Source: Qipengyuania flavescens
GTDB lineage: Bacteria > Pseudomonadota > Alphaproteobacteria > Sphingomonadales > Sphingomonadaceae
Length of the DNA: 64,000 bases
Assembly (NCBI RefSeq): GCF_029688735.1
Contig: NZ_JARULD010000004.1
Location: 1-64,000 of the forward strand
Direction of reading: 5' to 3'
Below, one piece after another: positions 27,624 to 37,652 of this stretch (position 1 is the first letter of the stretch; each line of letters opens with the position of its first letter). The position numbers and the translations under genes are program-made. The notes under the pieces were generated by a model that made no database searches, had not been told where the DNA came from, and saw nothing but the letters and a program-made list of their open reading frames with translations.

Positions 27624-29458
27624 AAATCGTTCCTTCGCTCGGCGTGCGCAATGAAGGTCGCTGCGCTCAACGCGCGAGTCAGGCCGATGGCGCGGGGCAG
27701 ACTGTCTCGCGCATTCGCCGGAGTTCTTTCCGGCCAATGCCGCAGCAGCTGTTCCATCCGCTCAAGGTCGATGATTCGGGTCAGTTGCTCGTGCGAAGCC
27801 ATCTGGCGCACAGTTTGCAGCAATTCCGCACGCCGCGCGCCCAGCCGTGCGTGCCAGTCGGCGTTGTGTCGTCCCATGCGTGTCTCTTGCCGCTGGCTTT
27901 CCGGCATGATGCCTTCCGCCAGCCGCCGCGCGAGGTAGCGCGTTTTGCCATTACGCACGAATTGGTCGGTGGGCAGCCCGTGACAGAACTCGATAAGGGG
28001 ACGATGGGCGGTGACGTCGCGGAAGCCGATACGGTGCAGGCGTGCGAGGCCGAGATCGAGGTCTTCGCCGCTGTCGGCGCTGGCCCACATGCCCCGGATA
28101 GATTCGGCACGTGTGCACTCTATGGCGGCCGGATCACCGATTTTGGCCCGTCGCTGTTGGCGCTTGCGCTGACGCCAGTCCTGCCGCGCCACCTCGGTCA
28201 GCAGCGCAAAGGGCGGGATGTCGCCGGGCTTGTCGCGATGGACCAGATTTCTGATACGGGTTTGCAGCTTCGAGGGGAAATGCGGCAGCACTGCCTCCGC
28301 GAACAACCGTCGCACGGTGCCGCGTTCATCACCCTCGGTTTCGCGCGACAGCAACGCGTACAATGACCGCCACCTGCCGCGGCGCAGATACTCGGGTGCG
28401 GCCCAGCGCCCGTCGAGGCTGATGGTAAAATTGCCAAGCATGCCGGTCAGCATTGTATCGCGGCCGTCCGAGGCGGCAGTTTCCAGCAAGAGATGGAAAA
28501 ACCCGATATTGGCGACATTCGCCGTCGGACTTGCCGTGAAATCGAGCAAATCGCGGAGGCGATAGTCCTGCTCTGCCGGCGCGGGGTCCGGGAAGTGAGG
28601 CCGCAACCGCGAATGCTGGCGGGCGAAAGCACGAACGAAAGGCCGGTCGTCACCGAAGGTCCCGGCAGGTGCAATACCATCCCAACCGTCGACAGGACCA
28701 TGGGTGTAGCTCGGCAAAACCTTCTCATCCGGCATCGCCCGCAAAAGAGCATCGGCGACGATGGGGCTGTCGAGCCCTCCGGATAGCATGATGGCGGGGC
28801 GCTTCGAGCGATCCAGCGCATGATGAGCCGACTGGTCGAGCAGTCCGCGTGCGGCCTCGACGTAGTCATCGTCCCGAACAAAGCGAATATCGGGGATGGC
28901 GACGGGATCGTAGTAGCGGTCGATCGTCATCCTATCGCGCTCTACCACAATGCGTGATCCGAGGGGCACCCGGCCGATCCCGCGAAACCAGCCGCGTGGC
29001 TCCAGATCGTGGTGATCGAAAGCGAGCTGATCGGCCAGATGCGCGTAATCGATTTCGCGCTCGATACCGGTCCAGAAGATGGCGTTCAGGATCGGTGAAG
29101 CAGCCATGCGATCGCGGCGCGCAACGAAATGCAGCGGCGGTGCGGTCCATGGTGACCTAACAAGTCGAAGGCGACTTTCTCCAAGCATGGTAGCGGCGCA
29201 GTAATGGCCGATTACCCGCATCTCCGCAGCGTCGCCCCACCGGCCAAGTGCGGTTTGATAAATTCGTGCGGGGGTTGTGTTGGGCGCCAAGGACAACTGT
29301 TGGCGAAGTTCTTCGCAATTGTCGATCGAGCCGAAAAAAAGAGTTTGGCCTCTTCGATCGGCAGATGCATCCGAGGCGATGCAATCGAAGCCGTCCGACG
29401 ACCAGCGCGCAAGCGAACCATCGCCTTCGCGCCACCACTCTGGCGCGATAGTGCCCAT
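27620..29458 (-). CDS. Asparagine-synthetase-like RiPP enzyme (lasso cyclase, C protein)
   Basis: 612 residues from ATG 29458; an in-frame TTG at 29494 is an alternative and neither has a strong ribosome binding site. The N-terminal 130 residues are a degenerate glutamine amidotransferase-like domain without the catalytic Cys2. The ATP-pyrophosphatase loop SGGLDS is at 226-231. In lasso peptide systems this protein adenylates an Asp or Glu side chain so that the core N-terminus can attack it. It lies between the precursor gene and the ABC exporter. What it activates here is unclear, because the precursor has no acidic residue in the expected core. Confidence 0.85.
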   Translation of the reverse strand: MGTIAPEWWREGDGSLARWSSDGFDCIASDASADRRGQTLFFGSIDNCEELRQQLSLAPNTTPARIYQTALGRWGDAAEMRVIGHYCAATMLGESRLRLVRSPWTAPPLHFVARRDRMAASPILNAIFWTGIEREIDYAHLADQLAFDHHDLEPRGWFRGIGRVPLGSRIVVERDRMTIDRYYDPVAIPDIRFVRDDDYVEAARGLLDQSAHHALDRSKRPAIMLSGGLDSPIVADALLRAMPDEKVLPSYTHGPVDGWDGIAPAGTFGDDRPFVRAFARQHSRLRPHFPDPAPAEQDYRLRDLLDFTASPTANVANIGFFHLLLETAASDGRDTMLTGMLGNFTISLDGRWAAPEYLRRGRWRSLYALLSRETEGDERGTVRRLFAEAVLPHFPSKLQTRIRNLVHRDKPGDIPPFALLTEVARQDWRQRKRQQRRAKIGDPAAIECTRAESIRGMWASADSGEDLDLGLARLHRIGFRDVTAHRPLIEFCHGLPTDQFVRNGKTRYLARRLAEGIMPESQRQETRMGRHNADWHARLGARRAELLQTVRQMASHEQLTRIIDLERMEQLLRHWPERTPANARDSLPRAIGLTRALSAATFIAHAERRNDF

Positions 29459-29531
29459 CTTTGCGTCTTGAACCGGTGATGAGACGAGAAACAAGGGCTG
29501 TTACCGCCTCGGAAGGCCTTGCGACAAGCGG

Positions 29532-29669
29532 TCAGGATCGTGCGTTCGGCCCAGCCTGGGTGCTGACGCCTCGAGGGCCTGCGATGTCGCGGATCGTGCC
29601 CAGGCGCACGAGTGCCGGGGCGATCCATTCGCGCTTTCCGGCGTGATCTTGCATATTCCGGTCGGTCAT
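29532..29669 (-). CDS. Lasso-type RiPP precursor peptide
   Basis: 45 residues, MTDRNMQDHAGKREW up to ...GPRGVSTQAGPNARS, with GAAGGAAA seven bases before the ATG. The leader has the lasso recognition motif in conserved spacing: Trp15-x-x-Pro18-x-Leu20-x-x-x-Gly24, with Trp in place of the usual Tyr. By that spacing the leader ends near Ala30 and the core is residues 31-45. The position normally held by Thr (-2) is Ala. The core contains no Asp or Glu; the only acid after Gly24 is Asp28. It is encoded between the RRE gene and the cyclase gene, all on the minus strand. I am confident it is a RiPP precursor, not that it makes a threaded lasso. Confidence 0.8.
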   Translation of the reverse strand: MTDRNMQDHAGKREWIAPALVRLGTIRDIAGPRGVSTQAGPNARS

Positions 29670-29720
29670 CTCGGTTTCCTTCGCGATTGCCTGGGAAGAT
29701 AGCGCAAATGCAGCGAAAAT

Positions 29721-29987
29721 CTAGTAAAGCTTAACGAGTCCGGACTGCTCCAGATCGCGGATGAGAGCGCTCACGTCCCGCTCGATGGTTTCGATGGGCG
29801 CAGAAAATTCCCGTCTCAGGGCCTCGGCGATCGCCTCCGCACTGCGCTCTCCGTCGATCATCTTCCAGACTTCCCGTCCCGTGCCCGAGAGCGAAAACAG
29901 TTCTCCGCCGTCGAGATCGACCAGCAGGATTTCGTCGTCGATCTCGGTCTCGACGAAATTCGCGGTCAGCTTGCGGGGAACGCTCAT
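29721..29987 (-). CDS. PqqD-family RiPP recognition element (lasso B1)
   Basis: 88 residues. VETEIDDEILLVDLDGGELFSLSGTGREVWKMIDGERS followed by IAEALRREFSAP and LEQSGLV is a PqqD/RRE winged fold, the stand-alone domain that binds RiPP leaders and hands them to modifying enzymes. It is the first gene of the minus-strand set, 51 bases before the precursor. In most lasso loci it works with a transglutaminase-like peptidase (B2); none is encoded between here and rpe or elsewhere in the set. Confidence 0.88.
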   Translation of the reverse strand: MSVPRKLTANFVETEIDDEILLVDLDGGELFSLSGTGREVWKMIDGERSAEAIAEALRREFSAPIETIERDVSALIRDLEQSGLVKLY

Positions 29988-30103
29988 CGCATCGCCCTAG
30001 CGGCCTCGCGGCATGTGGAAAAGGCTTTGCGCCAGCTTGTTAACCGCCGTTTCGCGCGCGTAGGGCTGGCCGAGGCTCACACGCGACCAAGGCCCGCGCC
30101 CGC

Positions 30104-30766
30104 ATGACCCAACCGTTGATCTCCCCCTCCATCCTCTCGGCCGATTTCGCGCGGCTGGGCGAAGAGGTCCGCGCCATCGACGAGGCGGGGGCGGACTGGA
30201 TCCATGTCGACGTGATGGACGGGCATTACGTGCCCAATATCACCATCGGCCCAGCGGTGGTGAAGGCGCTCCGCCCGCACACCGACAAGCCGTTCGACGT
30301 GCATCTGATGATCGCGCCGATCGACCCCTATCTCGAAGCTTTCGCGGAAGCGGGGGCGGACATCATCACCGTCCATCCCGAGGCCGGGCCGCATATCCAC
30401 CGCACGCTGCAGGCGATCCGCGGGCTGGGCAAGAAGGCCGGCGTGGTGCTCAATCCGGGCACGCCTGCCAAAATGCTCGACTATCTCATCGACGAGGTCG
30501 ACCTCGTGCTAGTGATGAGCGTCAATCCCGGGTTCGGCGGGCAGAGCTTCATCCATTCGCAGCTGCGCAAGGTGGAGGCGATCCGCCAGATGATCGACAG
30601 GACCGGGCAGGATATCCACCTCGAAGTCGATGGCGGCGTCAATGAAGAAACCGCGCGGCTGTGCGTCGATGCGGGCGCGGATGTGCTCGTCGCCGGTTCG
30701 GCCACCTTCAAGGGCGGGCCGGGGCAATATGCCGCCAACATCGCTGCGTTGAAGGGCGGCCAATGA
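30104..30766 (+). CDS. rpe: Ribulose-phosphate 3-epimerase
   Basis: 220 residues of a TIM barrel: [16 protein letters not shown] at the start, the metal site [19 protein letters not shown] and the end EVDGGVN. It interconverts ribulose 5-phosphate and xylulose 5-phosphate in the pentose phosphate pathway. The gene diverges from the RiPP set and its stop overlaps the start of the heparinase-like gene (ATGA at 30763). Confidence 0.95.
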   Translation: MTQPLISPSILSADFARLGEEVRAIDEAGADWIHVDVMDGHYVPNITIGPAVVKALRPHTDKPFDVHLMIAPIDPYLEAFAEAGADIITVHPEAGPHIHRTLQAIRGLGKKAGVVLNPGTPAKMLDYLIDEVDLVLVMSVNPGFGGQSFIHSQLRKVEAIRQMIDRTGQDIHLEVDGGVNEETARLCVDAGADVLVAGSATFKGGPGQYAANIAALKGGQ

Positions 30767-32625
30767 CCGAAGGCGTCCACACGCTGCTGCGCGAGGACGA
30801 CCGCACGCTCGACACCGCCGATGCGCTCGCGCTGCCGCTAGGCGATGCGGACGAGCCATTGGTGATCGATGGCGAGGCTGCGGCGGTGGGTGAGGTGCCG
30901 CAGGAGCCCGGACGCGTCCTCGCTCTTTCCGATTTCAAGCCTCCCCAGGCCGGGCCGGTGGATGCCGCGCTGCGCTGGGCGTATCGGCTGGGCGTGCCCG
31001 GCAGCCTGCTGGCGGCCCCGCTGCGCAAGCCCGCTGCGCCGCGGATGCTCGGCACGGTCATGTCGCCGCTGGAGGGCGACCGGGCGGCAGGCATGGCGCT
31101 GCGCGCGGGGCAACTGCAGGTGCACGGGCTCAAGGCGCCGATCGACAAGGTCGATTTCGCCAGTTCCGCGCCGCTGACTCCACCGTTCCTGCGCGTGGTC
31201 CACGGCTTTACCTGGCTGCGCGATCTCTCCGCCTGTGCCCCGCGCGAAGAATGCGCGCCGATTGCCGAGCGGGCCTTGCGTAAATGGCTCAAAGCCAATC
31301 CAGGTCCGGGCAAGGGCGCGGCCTGGACCGTCGAGAATGCGGGCCTGCGCCTTCTCGGCTGGTTCGTCCACGCGCCGCTGATCCTGTCGGGCGATCCCGC
31401 TGCGAGAGCGCGGATGCTGGAGCAGATGGAAACGACCGCGCGCTGGCTGGATCGCAATGTCACGAGCGCCGGCGACCGGCTGGGCCAGGTTGCAGGCTGG
31501 TGCGCGATTACCGCAGCCGGATTGCTGCTGCCCGATGGCCGTCCGCGCCGGCTCTACAGCGAAGCGGGCCTGCTCCGCGCGCTCGGCGAACTGGTGAGCG
31601 ACGATGGCGGCGTATTGTCTCGCAGCCCGCTGGCACAGATGGAAGCGATCGCGCTGCTGGTCGACCTCAAGGCGTGTTACGATGCGGTCGATCGCGACCC
31701 TCCCGCCGCGCTGGAGACCATGATCGCGCTGCTGGTCCCGCCGCTGCTCACGCTGCGCATGGGCGACCGGGCGCTGGGCAGCTGGCAGGGCGCAGGCAAG
31801 ACCTCCGCCGCCCGGCTGGATGCGCTGATAGAAGCGACCGGCGTGCGCGCCCGTCCGGCCAAAGATACGCGCCACTGGGGATACCAGCGCGTCGATGCCG
31901 GCAAGAGCGTGCTGGTGCTGGACGCCGCGCCGCCACCGCGCCCGCGCCACGCCCGCCATGGTTGCGCTTCGACGCTGGCGTTCGAATTCTCCGCGAAGCA
32001 ACAGCGCATCATCGTCAACTGTGGCGGCGCGGAACTCGCAGGCGGGCAGGTGCCGATCCGCATCGAACAGGGTCTGCGCGGCACGGCAGCGCATTCGACG
32101 CTGGTGCTCGACGATGCCAATTCCACCGCTGTGCTGATCAAGGGCCAGATCGGCAAGGGCGTCGAGGAAGTCGATATCGCGCGCACCGTGGTGAAACAGC
32201 GCGGGCGCGACGCCACCCGGCTGGAGGCGGCGCATAATGGCTATGCCGCGCGCCACGGCCTGCTCCACCGTCGCATCCTGCTGCTCTCGGCAGATGGCGA
32301 GGAATTGCGCGGCGAGGACCTGCTCGAACCGTCGGGCAAGGAAGGCAAGCGGGGCAAGATCGCCTTCGCGATCCGCTTCCATCTCGGTTACGGGATCGAG
32401 GCTGGCCTATCGGAAGACAATCGCGGCGCGGGCCTCGCCCTCCCGGACGGCAGCTACTGGCAATTCCGGCTCGGCGGCGATAACGGCGAGGCGAAAATGA
32501 CGCTCGAAGACAGCCTGTGGGTCGATGGCCATGGCCGTCCGCGGGCGACGAAACAGCTGGTCGTCGAAGGACTGACGCCGCGCAGCGGGGGGCGCTTCCC
32601 CTGGCTGCTTAAACGCATGGGGTAA
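30763..32625 (+). CDS. Heparinase II/III family protein
   Basis: 620 residues from the ATG overlapping the rpe stop. The N-terminal half is helical (alpha-toroid type: [44 protein letters not shown]) and the C-terminal half is a beta-sandwich with [10 protein letters not shown] and KQLVVEGLT, as in heparinase II/III-like polysaccharide lyases. No signal peptide is evident. Members next to rpe and purH are usual in sphingomonads; the polysaccharide is not known and a role in cell envelope metabolism has been assumed only from family. The stop lies seven bases before purH, so the three are probably one operon. Confidence 0.8.
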   Translation: MTEGVHTLLREDDRTLDTADALALPLGDADEPLVIDGEAAAVGEVPQEPGRVLALSDFKPPQAGPVDAALRWAYRLGVPGSLLAAPLRKPAAPRMLGTVMSPLEGDRAAGMALRAGQLQVHGLKAPIDKVDFASSAPLTPPFLRVVHGFTWLRDLSACAPREECAPIAERALRKWLKANPGPGKGAAWTVENAGLRLLGWFVHAPLILSGDPAARARMLEQMETTARWLDRNVTSAGDRLGQVAGWCAITAAGLLLPDGRPRRLYSEAGLLRALGELVSDDGGVLSRSPLAQMEAIALLVDLKACYDAVDRDPPAALETMIALLVPPLLTLRMGDRALGSWQGAGKTSAARLDALIEATGVRARPAKDTRHWGYQRVDAGKSVLVLDAAPPPRPRHARHGCASTLAFEFSAKQQRIIVNCGGAELAGGQVPIRIEQGLRGTAAHSTLVLDDANSTAVLIKGQIGKGVEEVDIARTVVKQRGRDATRLEAAHNGYAARHGLLHRRILLLSADGEELRGEDLLEPSGKEGKRGKIAFAIRFHLGYGIEAGLSEDNRGAGLALPDGSYWQFRLGGDNGEAKMTLEDSLWVDGHGRPRATKQLVVEGLTPRSGGRFPWLLKRMG

Positions 32626-32632
32626 ATTTCAC

Positions 32633-34219
32633 GTGACGGATGTAGCAATCAAGCGGGCACTGCTCTCGGTGTCCGACAAGAGCGGTTTGGTGGAGCTCGG
32701 CAAGGCGCTAGCCGCCAAGGGCGTAGAGCTGGTCTCGACCGGCGGCACCGCGAAGGCGCTGCGCGAAGCGGGGCTGGAGGTGAAGGACGTTTCCGACCTC
32801 ACCGGCTTTCCCGAGATGATGGACGGGCGGGTGAAAACGCTGCACCCGATGGTCCATGGTGGCCTCCTCGCCGTGCGCGACAATCCGGATCATGCCGCCG
32901 CGATGGAGGAGCACGAGATCGGCGCCATCGATCTGGTAGTGGTCAATCTCTACCCGTTCGAGGCGACCGTGGCGAAGGATGCGGAACGCGACGAGATCAT
33001 CGAGAATATCGATATCGGCGGTCCGAGCATGGTGCGCAGCGCCGCGAAGAACCACCAGTTCGTGACCATCGTCACCGACCCGGCGGATTACGATACGCTG
33101 CTGGGCGAGCTGGATGCGAACGGCGCGACCAGCCTCGATTTCCGGCGCAAATGTGCGGCCAAGGCGTTTGCCGCAACCGCTGCCTACGACAGCATGATCA
33201 GCCAGTGGTTCGCTTTCGCCGACCAGCAGCAGACTTTCCCCGATTTCCTGGCCATCAACGGCAAGGCGCCGGTCGAGCTGCGTTATGGCGAGAACCCGCA
33301 CCAGAAGGCCGCGCTCTATACGCCGGTCGGTCCGCATGCGCGCGGCATCGCGCAGGCCGAGCAGCTGCAGGGCAAGGAGCTCAGCTACAACAATTACAAC
33401 GATGCCGATGCCGCACTGGAACTGTGCGCCGAATTCAAGGGCGGCGATCCCGCAGTAGTCATCGTCAAGCACGCCAACCCCTGCGGCGTGGCGCAAGGCG
33501 CGACTTTGCTTGACGCGTGGAACGAAGCACTGGCGTGCGACAGCGTCTCGGCCTTCGGCGGCATCGTTTGCGTCAATACCGAGCTCGATGGCGAGACGGC
33601 GGCGGCGATCTGCGAGATCTTCACCGAAGTCGTCATCGCTCCCTCGGTGACCGACGAAGCGCGCGAGGCTTTCGCGAAAAAGAAGAACCTGCGCCTGCTA
33701 GTTACCGGCGACCTGCCCGATCCGCGCCGCGGCGGGTTGAGCGTCAAGCCGATCACCGGCGGCCTTCTGGTGCAGACGCGCGACAATGGCGCGATCAGCG
33801 AGGCCGAGCTGAAAGTCGTGACCGAACGCGCACCGACCGAGCAAGAATTGAAGGATTGCCTCTTCGCCTGGACCGTGGCGCGGCACGTAAAGTCGAACGC
33901 GATCGTCTATGCCAAGGACGGCGCCACCGCCGGAATCGGAGCGGGCCAGATGAACCGCCGCGATTCGTCGCGTATCGCCGCGCTCAAGGCAGACGAAGCG
34001 GCGGAGAAATACGGCTGGGAGCAAAGCCGCGCTGTCGGAAGCGCTGTGGCATCGGATGCCTTTTTCCCCTTCGCCGACGGTTTGCTGGCCGCCGCCGAAG
34101 CGGGCGCGACAGCGATTATCCAGCCGGGCGGCTCGATCCGCGACGACGAGGTTATCGCCGCCGCCAACGAACGCGAGCTCGCCATGGTATTCACCGGGAT
34201 GCGTCACTTCCGCCATTGA
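32633..34219 (+). CDS. purH: Bifunctional AICAR transformylase / IMP cyclohydrolase
   Basis: 528 residues from a GTG start. It carries out the last two steps of purine synthesis. The N-terminal MGS-like cyclohydrolase domain reads [18 protein letters not shown] and [16 protein letters not shown]; the formyltransferase domain shows [25 protein letters not shown] and [12 protein letters not shown]. Length and order are normal. Confidence 0.95.
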   Translation: MTDVAIKRALLSVSDKSGLVELGKALAAKGVELVSTGGTAKALREAGLEVKDVSDLTGFPEMMDGRVKTLHPMVHGGLLAVRDNPDHAAAMEEHEIGAIDLVVVNLYPFEATVAKDAERDEIIENIDIGGPSMVRSAAKNHQFVTIVTDPADYDTLLGELDANGATSLDFRRKCAAKAFAATAAYDSMISQWFAFADQQQTFPDFLAINGKAPVELRYGENPHQKAALYTPVGPHARGIAQAEQLQGKELSYNNYNDADAALELCAEFKGGDPAVVIVKHANPCGVAQGATLLDAWNEALACDSVSAFGGIVCVNTELDGETAAAICEIFTEVVIAPSVTDEAREAFAKKKNLRLLVTGDLPDPRRGGLSVKPITGGLLVQTRDNGAISEAELKVVTERAPTEQELKDCLFAWTVARHVKSNAIVYAKDGATAGIGAGQMNRRDSSRIAALKADEAAEKYGWEQSRAVGSAVASDAFFPFADGLLAAAEAGATAIIQPGGSIRDDEVIAAANERELAMVFTGMRHFRH

Positions 34220-34331
34220 CGGCCCATTCAGCTTGCGGGCTGATCGGCTGAATAGTTCACAACCATCGCATTAAGCATGTCGCAATTGCGGCCGGTGTAA
34301 CCATGTGGGCAAGACTGACGAAAGACCCACC

Positions 34332-34463
34332 ATGGAACTCTTCACCCCCGACCTCTATCGCAACTTCGGCATCGGTTTCGCTGCCGGAGCCCTTGCCATC
34401 GTTATCGCCGGTGGCGGCGAAATCCTTGCTGCCGTCCCGCAGCTCGTGGCATCCATCTTCTGA
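34332..34463 (+). CDS. 43-residue hydrophobic small protein
   Basis: The frame ATG 34332 to TGA 34461-34463 encodes MELFTPDLYRNFGIGF followed by a hydrophobic stretch AAGALAIVIAGGGEILAAV and ends in SIF. It looks like a single-pass membrane peptide. Its last base overlaps the ATG of msrA, which makes it a likely upstream coupled gene. I do not recognise the family. The 112 bases upstream hold the weak inverted repeat ATTCAGC...GCTGAAT just after purH, which lacks a T-run. Confidence 0.55.
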   Translation: MELFTPDLYRNFGIGFAAGALAIVIAGGGEILAAVPQLVASIF

Positions 34464-35143
34464 TGAAGCTTCGCGCGTCTCTCCTCGCGGCTGCGCTCTC
34501 CTTTAGCGCAAGCGCCTGTATGGAGCCCGCCATTGCCGCCGAAACGGTGGTGGAGGCTCCGCAGGCCAAGCGCATCGCCAAGGAAGGTAACGGCCTGAAG
34601 ACCGCGATTTTCGCCGGTGGGTGCTTCTGGGGCGTCGAGGGCGTGTTCAGCCATGTGAAAGGCGTAAAGAGCGCCGTTTCCGGCTATCACGGCGGCACAG
34701 AGCGGCAGGCCGATTACAAGCTCGTCTCCAGCGGCATGACCGACCATGCCGAAGCGGTGAAGGTGGTCTACGATCCCAAGGTCATTCGCTACGACCAATT
34801 GCTGCGCATCTTCTTCTCCGTCGTGACCGATCCCACGCAGCTCAACCGCCAGGGCCCGGACACCGGCGCGCATTATCGCAACGCCCTTGTCCCGCTTTCG
34901 GCGGAGCAGAACGCGGTCGCCAAGGCCTATCTCGGCCAACTCAAGTCGGCGAAGCTGTGGGACAAGCCGATCGTCACGAAGATCGAGCGGGCGCAGGCTT
35001 TCTACAACGCCGAAACCTATCACCAGGATTTCATGCTGAAAAACCCTCGCCACGGCTATATCGTGCGCTGGGATGCGCCGAAGGTCCGTGCGCTGAAGGC
35101 GATGTATCCGGGCGTCTACAGCGCGAAGTTCCAGCCGAACTGA
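34463..35143 (+). CDS. msrA: Peptide-methionine (S)-S-oxide reductase, exported
   Basis: 226 residues. A signal peptide (ASLLAAALSFSASACMEPAIAA) precedes the MsrA domain with the catalytic motif GGCFWGVEGVF, GYHGG, DPTQLNRQGPDTGAHYR and the resolving region. It reduces methionine-S-sulfoxide in proteins. The signal peptide places it in the periplasm, matching the exported MsrB encoded at 46909-47406. A Cys at residue 19 could in principle be lipidated but the -3 residue is not Leu. Confidence 0.92.
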   Translation: MKLRASLLAAALSFSASACMEPAIAAETVVEAPQAKRIAKEGNGLKTAIFAGGCFWGVEGVFSHVKGVKSAVSGYHGGTERQADYKLVSSGMTDHAEAVKVVYDPKVIRYDQLLRIFFSVVTDPTQLNRQGPDTGAHYRNALVPLSAEQNAVAKAYLGQLKSAKLWDKPIVTKIERAQAFYNAETYHQDFMLKNPRHGYIVRWDAPKVRALKAMYPGVYSAKFQPN

Positions 35144-35180
35144 CTTGATAGCGCCGCAGGGCGGGCTTACCTCTCGCCCC

Positions 35181-35642
35181 ATGAGCGGCCATTCCCACAA
35201 AGAGCATGAAGGCGACGCGCTGATCGACGCGGCACGCCACACCCTGACCGAGCATGGCGAGCAGTGGACCGGCATGCGCCAGTCCGTGTTCGAGGAACTG
35301 GCGAAGCACGACCGGCCCGCCAGCGCCTACGACATCGCCGACAATCTCTCCGCCTCGCGCGGGAAACGGGTCGCGCCCAACAGCGTCTATCGCATCCTCG
35401 ACCTGTTCGTGCGCAATAATCTCGCCAACCGGATCGAGAGCGCGAATGCCTATCTCGTCAACACCCATCCCGGCTGCCGGCACGACTGCATCTTCCTGAT
35501 CTGCGACGATTGCGGGAAAGCGACCCATCTCGACGACGAGCGCGTGACGGGGACGCTGCGCGATGCGGGCAAGGCGGCAGGCTTTACCGACGTGCGCCCC
35601 GTGGTCGAGTTGCGCGGCTTGTGCGACGATTGCGCAGCCTGA
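35181..35642 (+). CDS. zur: Fur-family transcriptional regulator, Zur-like
   Basis: 153 residues from the ATG at 35181; earlier in-frame codons overlap the msrA end region and are not conserved in type. HTH: MRQSVFEELAKHDRPASAYDIADNL, NSVYRILDLFVRNNL. Metal sites: HPGCRHDCIFLICDDCGKATH and the C-terminal CDDC, the two Cys pairs of a structural zinc site as in Zur proteins. Zur represses zinc uptake genes when zinc is plentiful. Assignment to Zur rather than PerR or Fur rests on this Cys pattern. Confidence 0.8.
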   Translation: MSGHSHKEHEGDALIDAARHTLTEHGEQWTGMRQSVFEELAKHDRPASAYDIADNLSASRGKRVAPNSVYRILDLFVRNNLANRIESANAYLVNTHPGCRHDCIFLICDDCGKATHLDDERVTGTLRDAGKAAGFTDVRPVVELRGLCDDCAA

Positions 35643-35718
35643 CACGGGCGGCGAAGCGGGTCATTCGCCTGTCAAACCGTTCATCGACAGGTCGGATATG
35701 CGGGTGTAAGGCATTCGC

Positions 35719-37641
35719 ATGACTACCCGTCCCAAGACGCCGCTGCTCGACACGGTCGCAACACCCGACGATCTCCGCAAGCTCAAGAAAGAGCAATTGC
35801 GCCAACTTTCCGACGAACTTCGGGAAGAAATGATCGATGCCGTGGGCACGACCGGCGGGCATCTCGGGTCGGGTCTCGGCGTGGTCGAATTGACCACCGC
35901 GATCCACTATGTTTTCGACACGCCGACCGACAAGCTGGTGTGGGACGTGGGCCACCAGTGTTATCCGCACAAAATCCTCACTGGCAGGCGCGATCGCATT
36001 CGCACCCTGCGCCAGGGCGGCGGCCTCAGCGGCTTCACCAAGCGCGCGGAGAGCGAGTACGACCCCTTCGGCGCGGCGCACAGCTCCACCTCGATCAGCG
36101 CGGCGCTGGGCTTCGCCATGGCCAACAAGATGCAGAACCGCCCGGGGCGCGGCATCGCGGTGATCGGCGACGGTGCGATGAGCGCGGGCATGGCCTATGA
36201 AGCGATGAACAATGCCGAACAGGCGGGCAACCGCCTGGTGGTGATCCTCAACGACAACGACATGTCGATCGCCCCGCCGGTGGGTGGCCTGTCCGCCTAT
36301 CTCGCGCGCATGGTGTCGAGCAGCGAATATCTCGGCCTGCGCAGCATGGCCTCCAAGATCGCCCGCAAGATGGGCCGCCGCGTGTGGGGCGGCCTTGAGA
36401 AGGCGGAGGAATACGCCCGCGGCATGGTGACCGGCGGGACCATGTTCGAAGAGCTCGGTTTCTACTACGTCGGCCCGATCGACGGGCACAATCTCGACCA
36501 CCTCATTCCGGTGCTGGAGAACGTGCGCGACAGCGAGCAGGGCCCGGTGCTGATCCATGTCGTGACCACGAAGGGCAAGGGCTATGCCCCGGCCGAAAAT
36601 AGCGCCGACAAGTATCACGGCGTCGCCAAGTTCGATGTCGTGACCGGCGAGCAGAAGAAGTCCAGCGGCGGCCCGCCCGCCTACCAGAATGTTTTCGGCG
36701 AGACGCTGGCCAAGCTGGCCGACAGCGATCCGCGCATCTGCGCCATCACCGCCGCTATGCCGAGCGGGACGGGCGTCGACAAATTCGCGAAGGCGCATCC
36801 CGACCGGGCCTTCGATGTCGGCATCGCCGAACAGCACGGCGTGACCTTCGCGGCGGGTCTTGCGGCGGAAGGCATGCGCCCCTTCGCGGCGATCTATTCG
36901 ACCTTCCTCCAGCGCGCCTACGACCAGGTGGTGCACGATGTGGCGATCCAGAACCTGCCCGTGCGCTTCGCGATCGACCGCGCCGGGCTGGTGGGGGCCG
37001 ACGGCTGCACGCATGCGGGCAGCTTCGACATCACCTATCTCGCCACCCTGCCGAACATGGTCGTGATGGCCGCCGCCGACGAGGCGGAGCTGGCGCATAT
37101 GACCTATACCGCGGCCGAGTATGACGACGGCCCGATCGCCTTCCGCTATCCGCGCGGGAGCGGGACGGGCGTGGAAATCCCTGAGAAGCTAGAGAAGTTC
37201 GAGATCGGCAAGGGCCGGATCGTGCGCAAAGGCACCAAGGTCGCGATCCTGTCGCTCGGTGCGCGGCTGGAGGAGGCGAAAAAGGCCGCGGACCAGCTCG
37301 AAGCCAAGGGCCTCTCGACCACGGTCGCCGACCTGCGCTTCGCAAAGCCGCTCGACACCGCGCTGATCGAAAAGCTGATACGCAGCCACGAGGTGGTGGT
37401 CACGGTCGAGGAAGGCGCCATCGGCGGCCTCGGCGCGCATGTGTTGACCTACGCCAGCGACAACGGCCTGACCGACACTGGCCTCAAGGTGCGCACCATG
37501 CGCCTGCCCGATGTGTTCCAGGACCAGGACGACCCGATGAAGCAGTATGACGAGGCCGGCCTGAATGCGCCGCATATCGTCGATACGGTGCTGAACGCGC
37601 TGCGCCACAACAGCGCAGGCGTGGAAGAGGCGCGGGCTTAA
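35719..37641 (+). CDS. dxs: 1-deoxy-D-xylulose-5-phosphate synthase
   Basis: 640 residues. Condenses pyruvate and glyceraldehyde 3-phosphate in the first step of the MEP isoprenoid pathway, feeding carotenoids and quinones. Seen are the thiamine-diphosphate motif [17 protein letters not shown]...NDNDMSI, the [11 protein letters not shown] loop, and the transketolase domain ([18 protein letters not shown]). The C-terminal transketolase-C domain is complete. Confidence 0.96.
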   Translation: MTTRPKTPLLDTVATPDDLRKLKKEQLRQLSDELREEMIDAVGTTGGHLGSGLGVVELTTAIHYVFDTPTDKLVWDVGHQCYPHKILTGRRDRIRTLRQGGGLSGFTKRAESEYDPFGAAHSSTSISAALGFAMANKMQNRPGRGIAVIGDGAMSAGMAYEAMNNAEQAGNRLVVILNDNDMSIAPPVGGLSAYLARMVSSSEYLGLRSMASKIARKMGRRVWGGLEKAEEYARGMVTGGTMFEELGFYYVGPIDGHNLDHLIPVLENVRDSEQGPVLIHVVTTKGKGYAPAENSADKYHGVAKFDVVTGEQKKSSGGPPAYQNVFGETLAKLADSDPRICAITAAMPSGTGVDKFAKAHPDRAFDVGIAEQHGVTFAAGLAAEGMRPFAAIYSTFLQRAYDQVVHDVAIQNLPVRFAIDRAGLVGADGCTHAGSFDITYLATLPNMVVMAAADEAELAHMTYTAAEYDDGPIAFRYPRGSGTGVEIPEKLEKFEIGKGRIVRKGTKVAILSLGARLEEAKKAADQLEAKGLSTTVADLRFAKPLDTALIEKLIRSHEVVVTVEEGAIGGLGAHVLTYASDNGLTDTGLKVRTMRLPDVFQDQDDPMKQYDEAGLNAPHIVDTVLNALRHNSAGVEEARA

Positions 37642-37652
37642 CTTAGCGCAGC

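Noticed and set aside
34230-34258. Inverted repeat ATTCAGC...GCTGAAT after purH
   Set aside because: No T-run and a long loop, so I do not call a terminator; function not shown.
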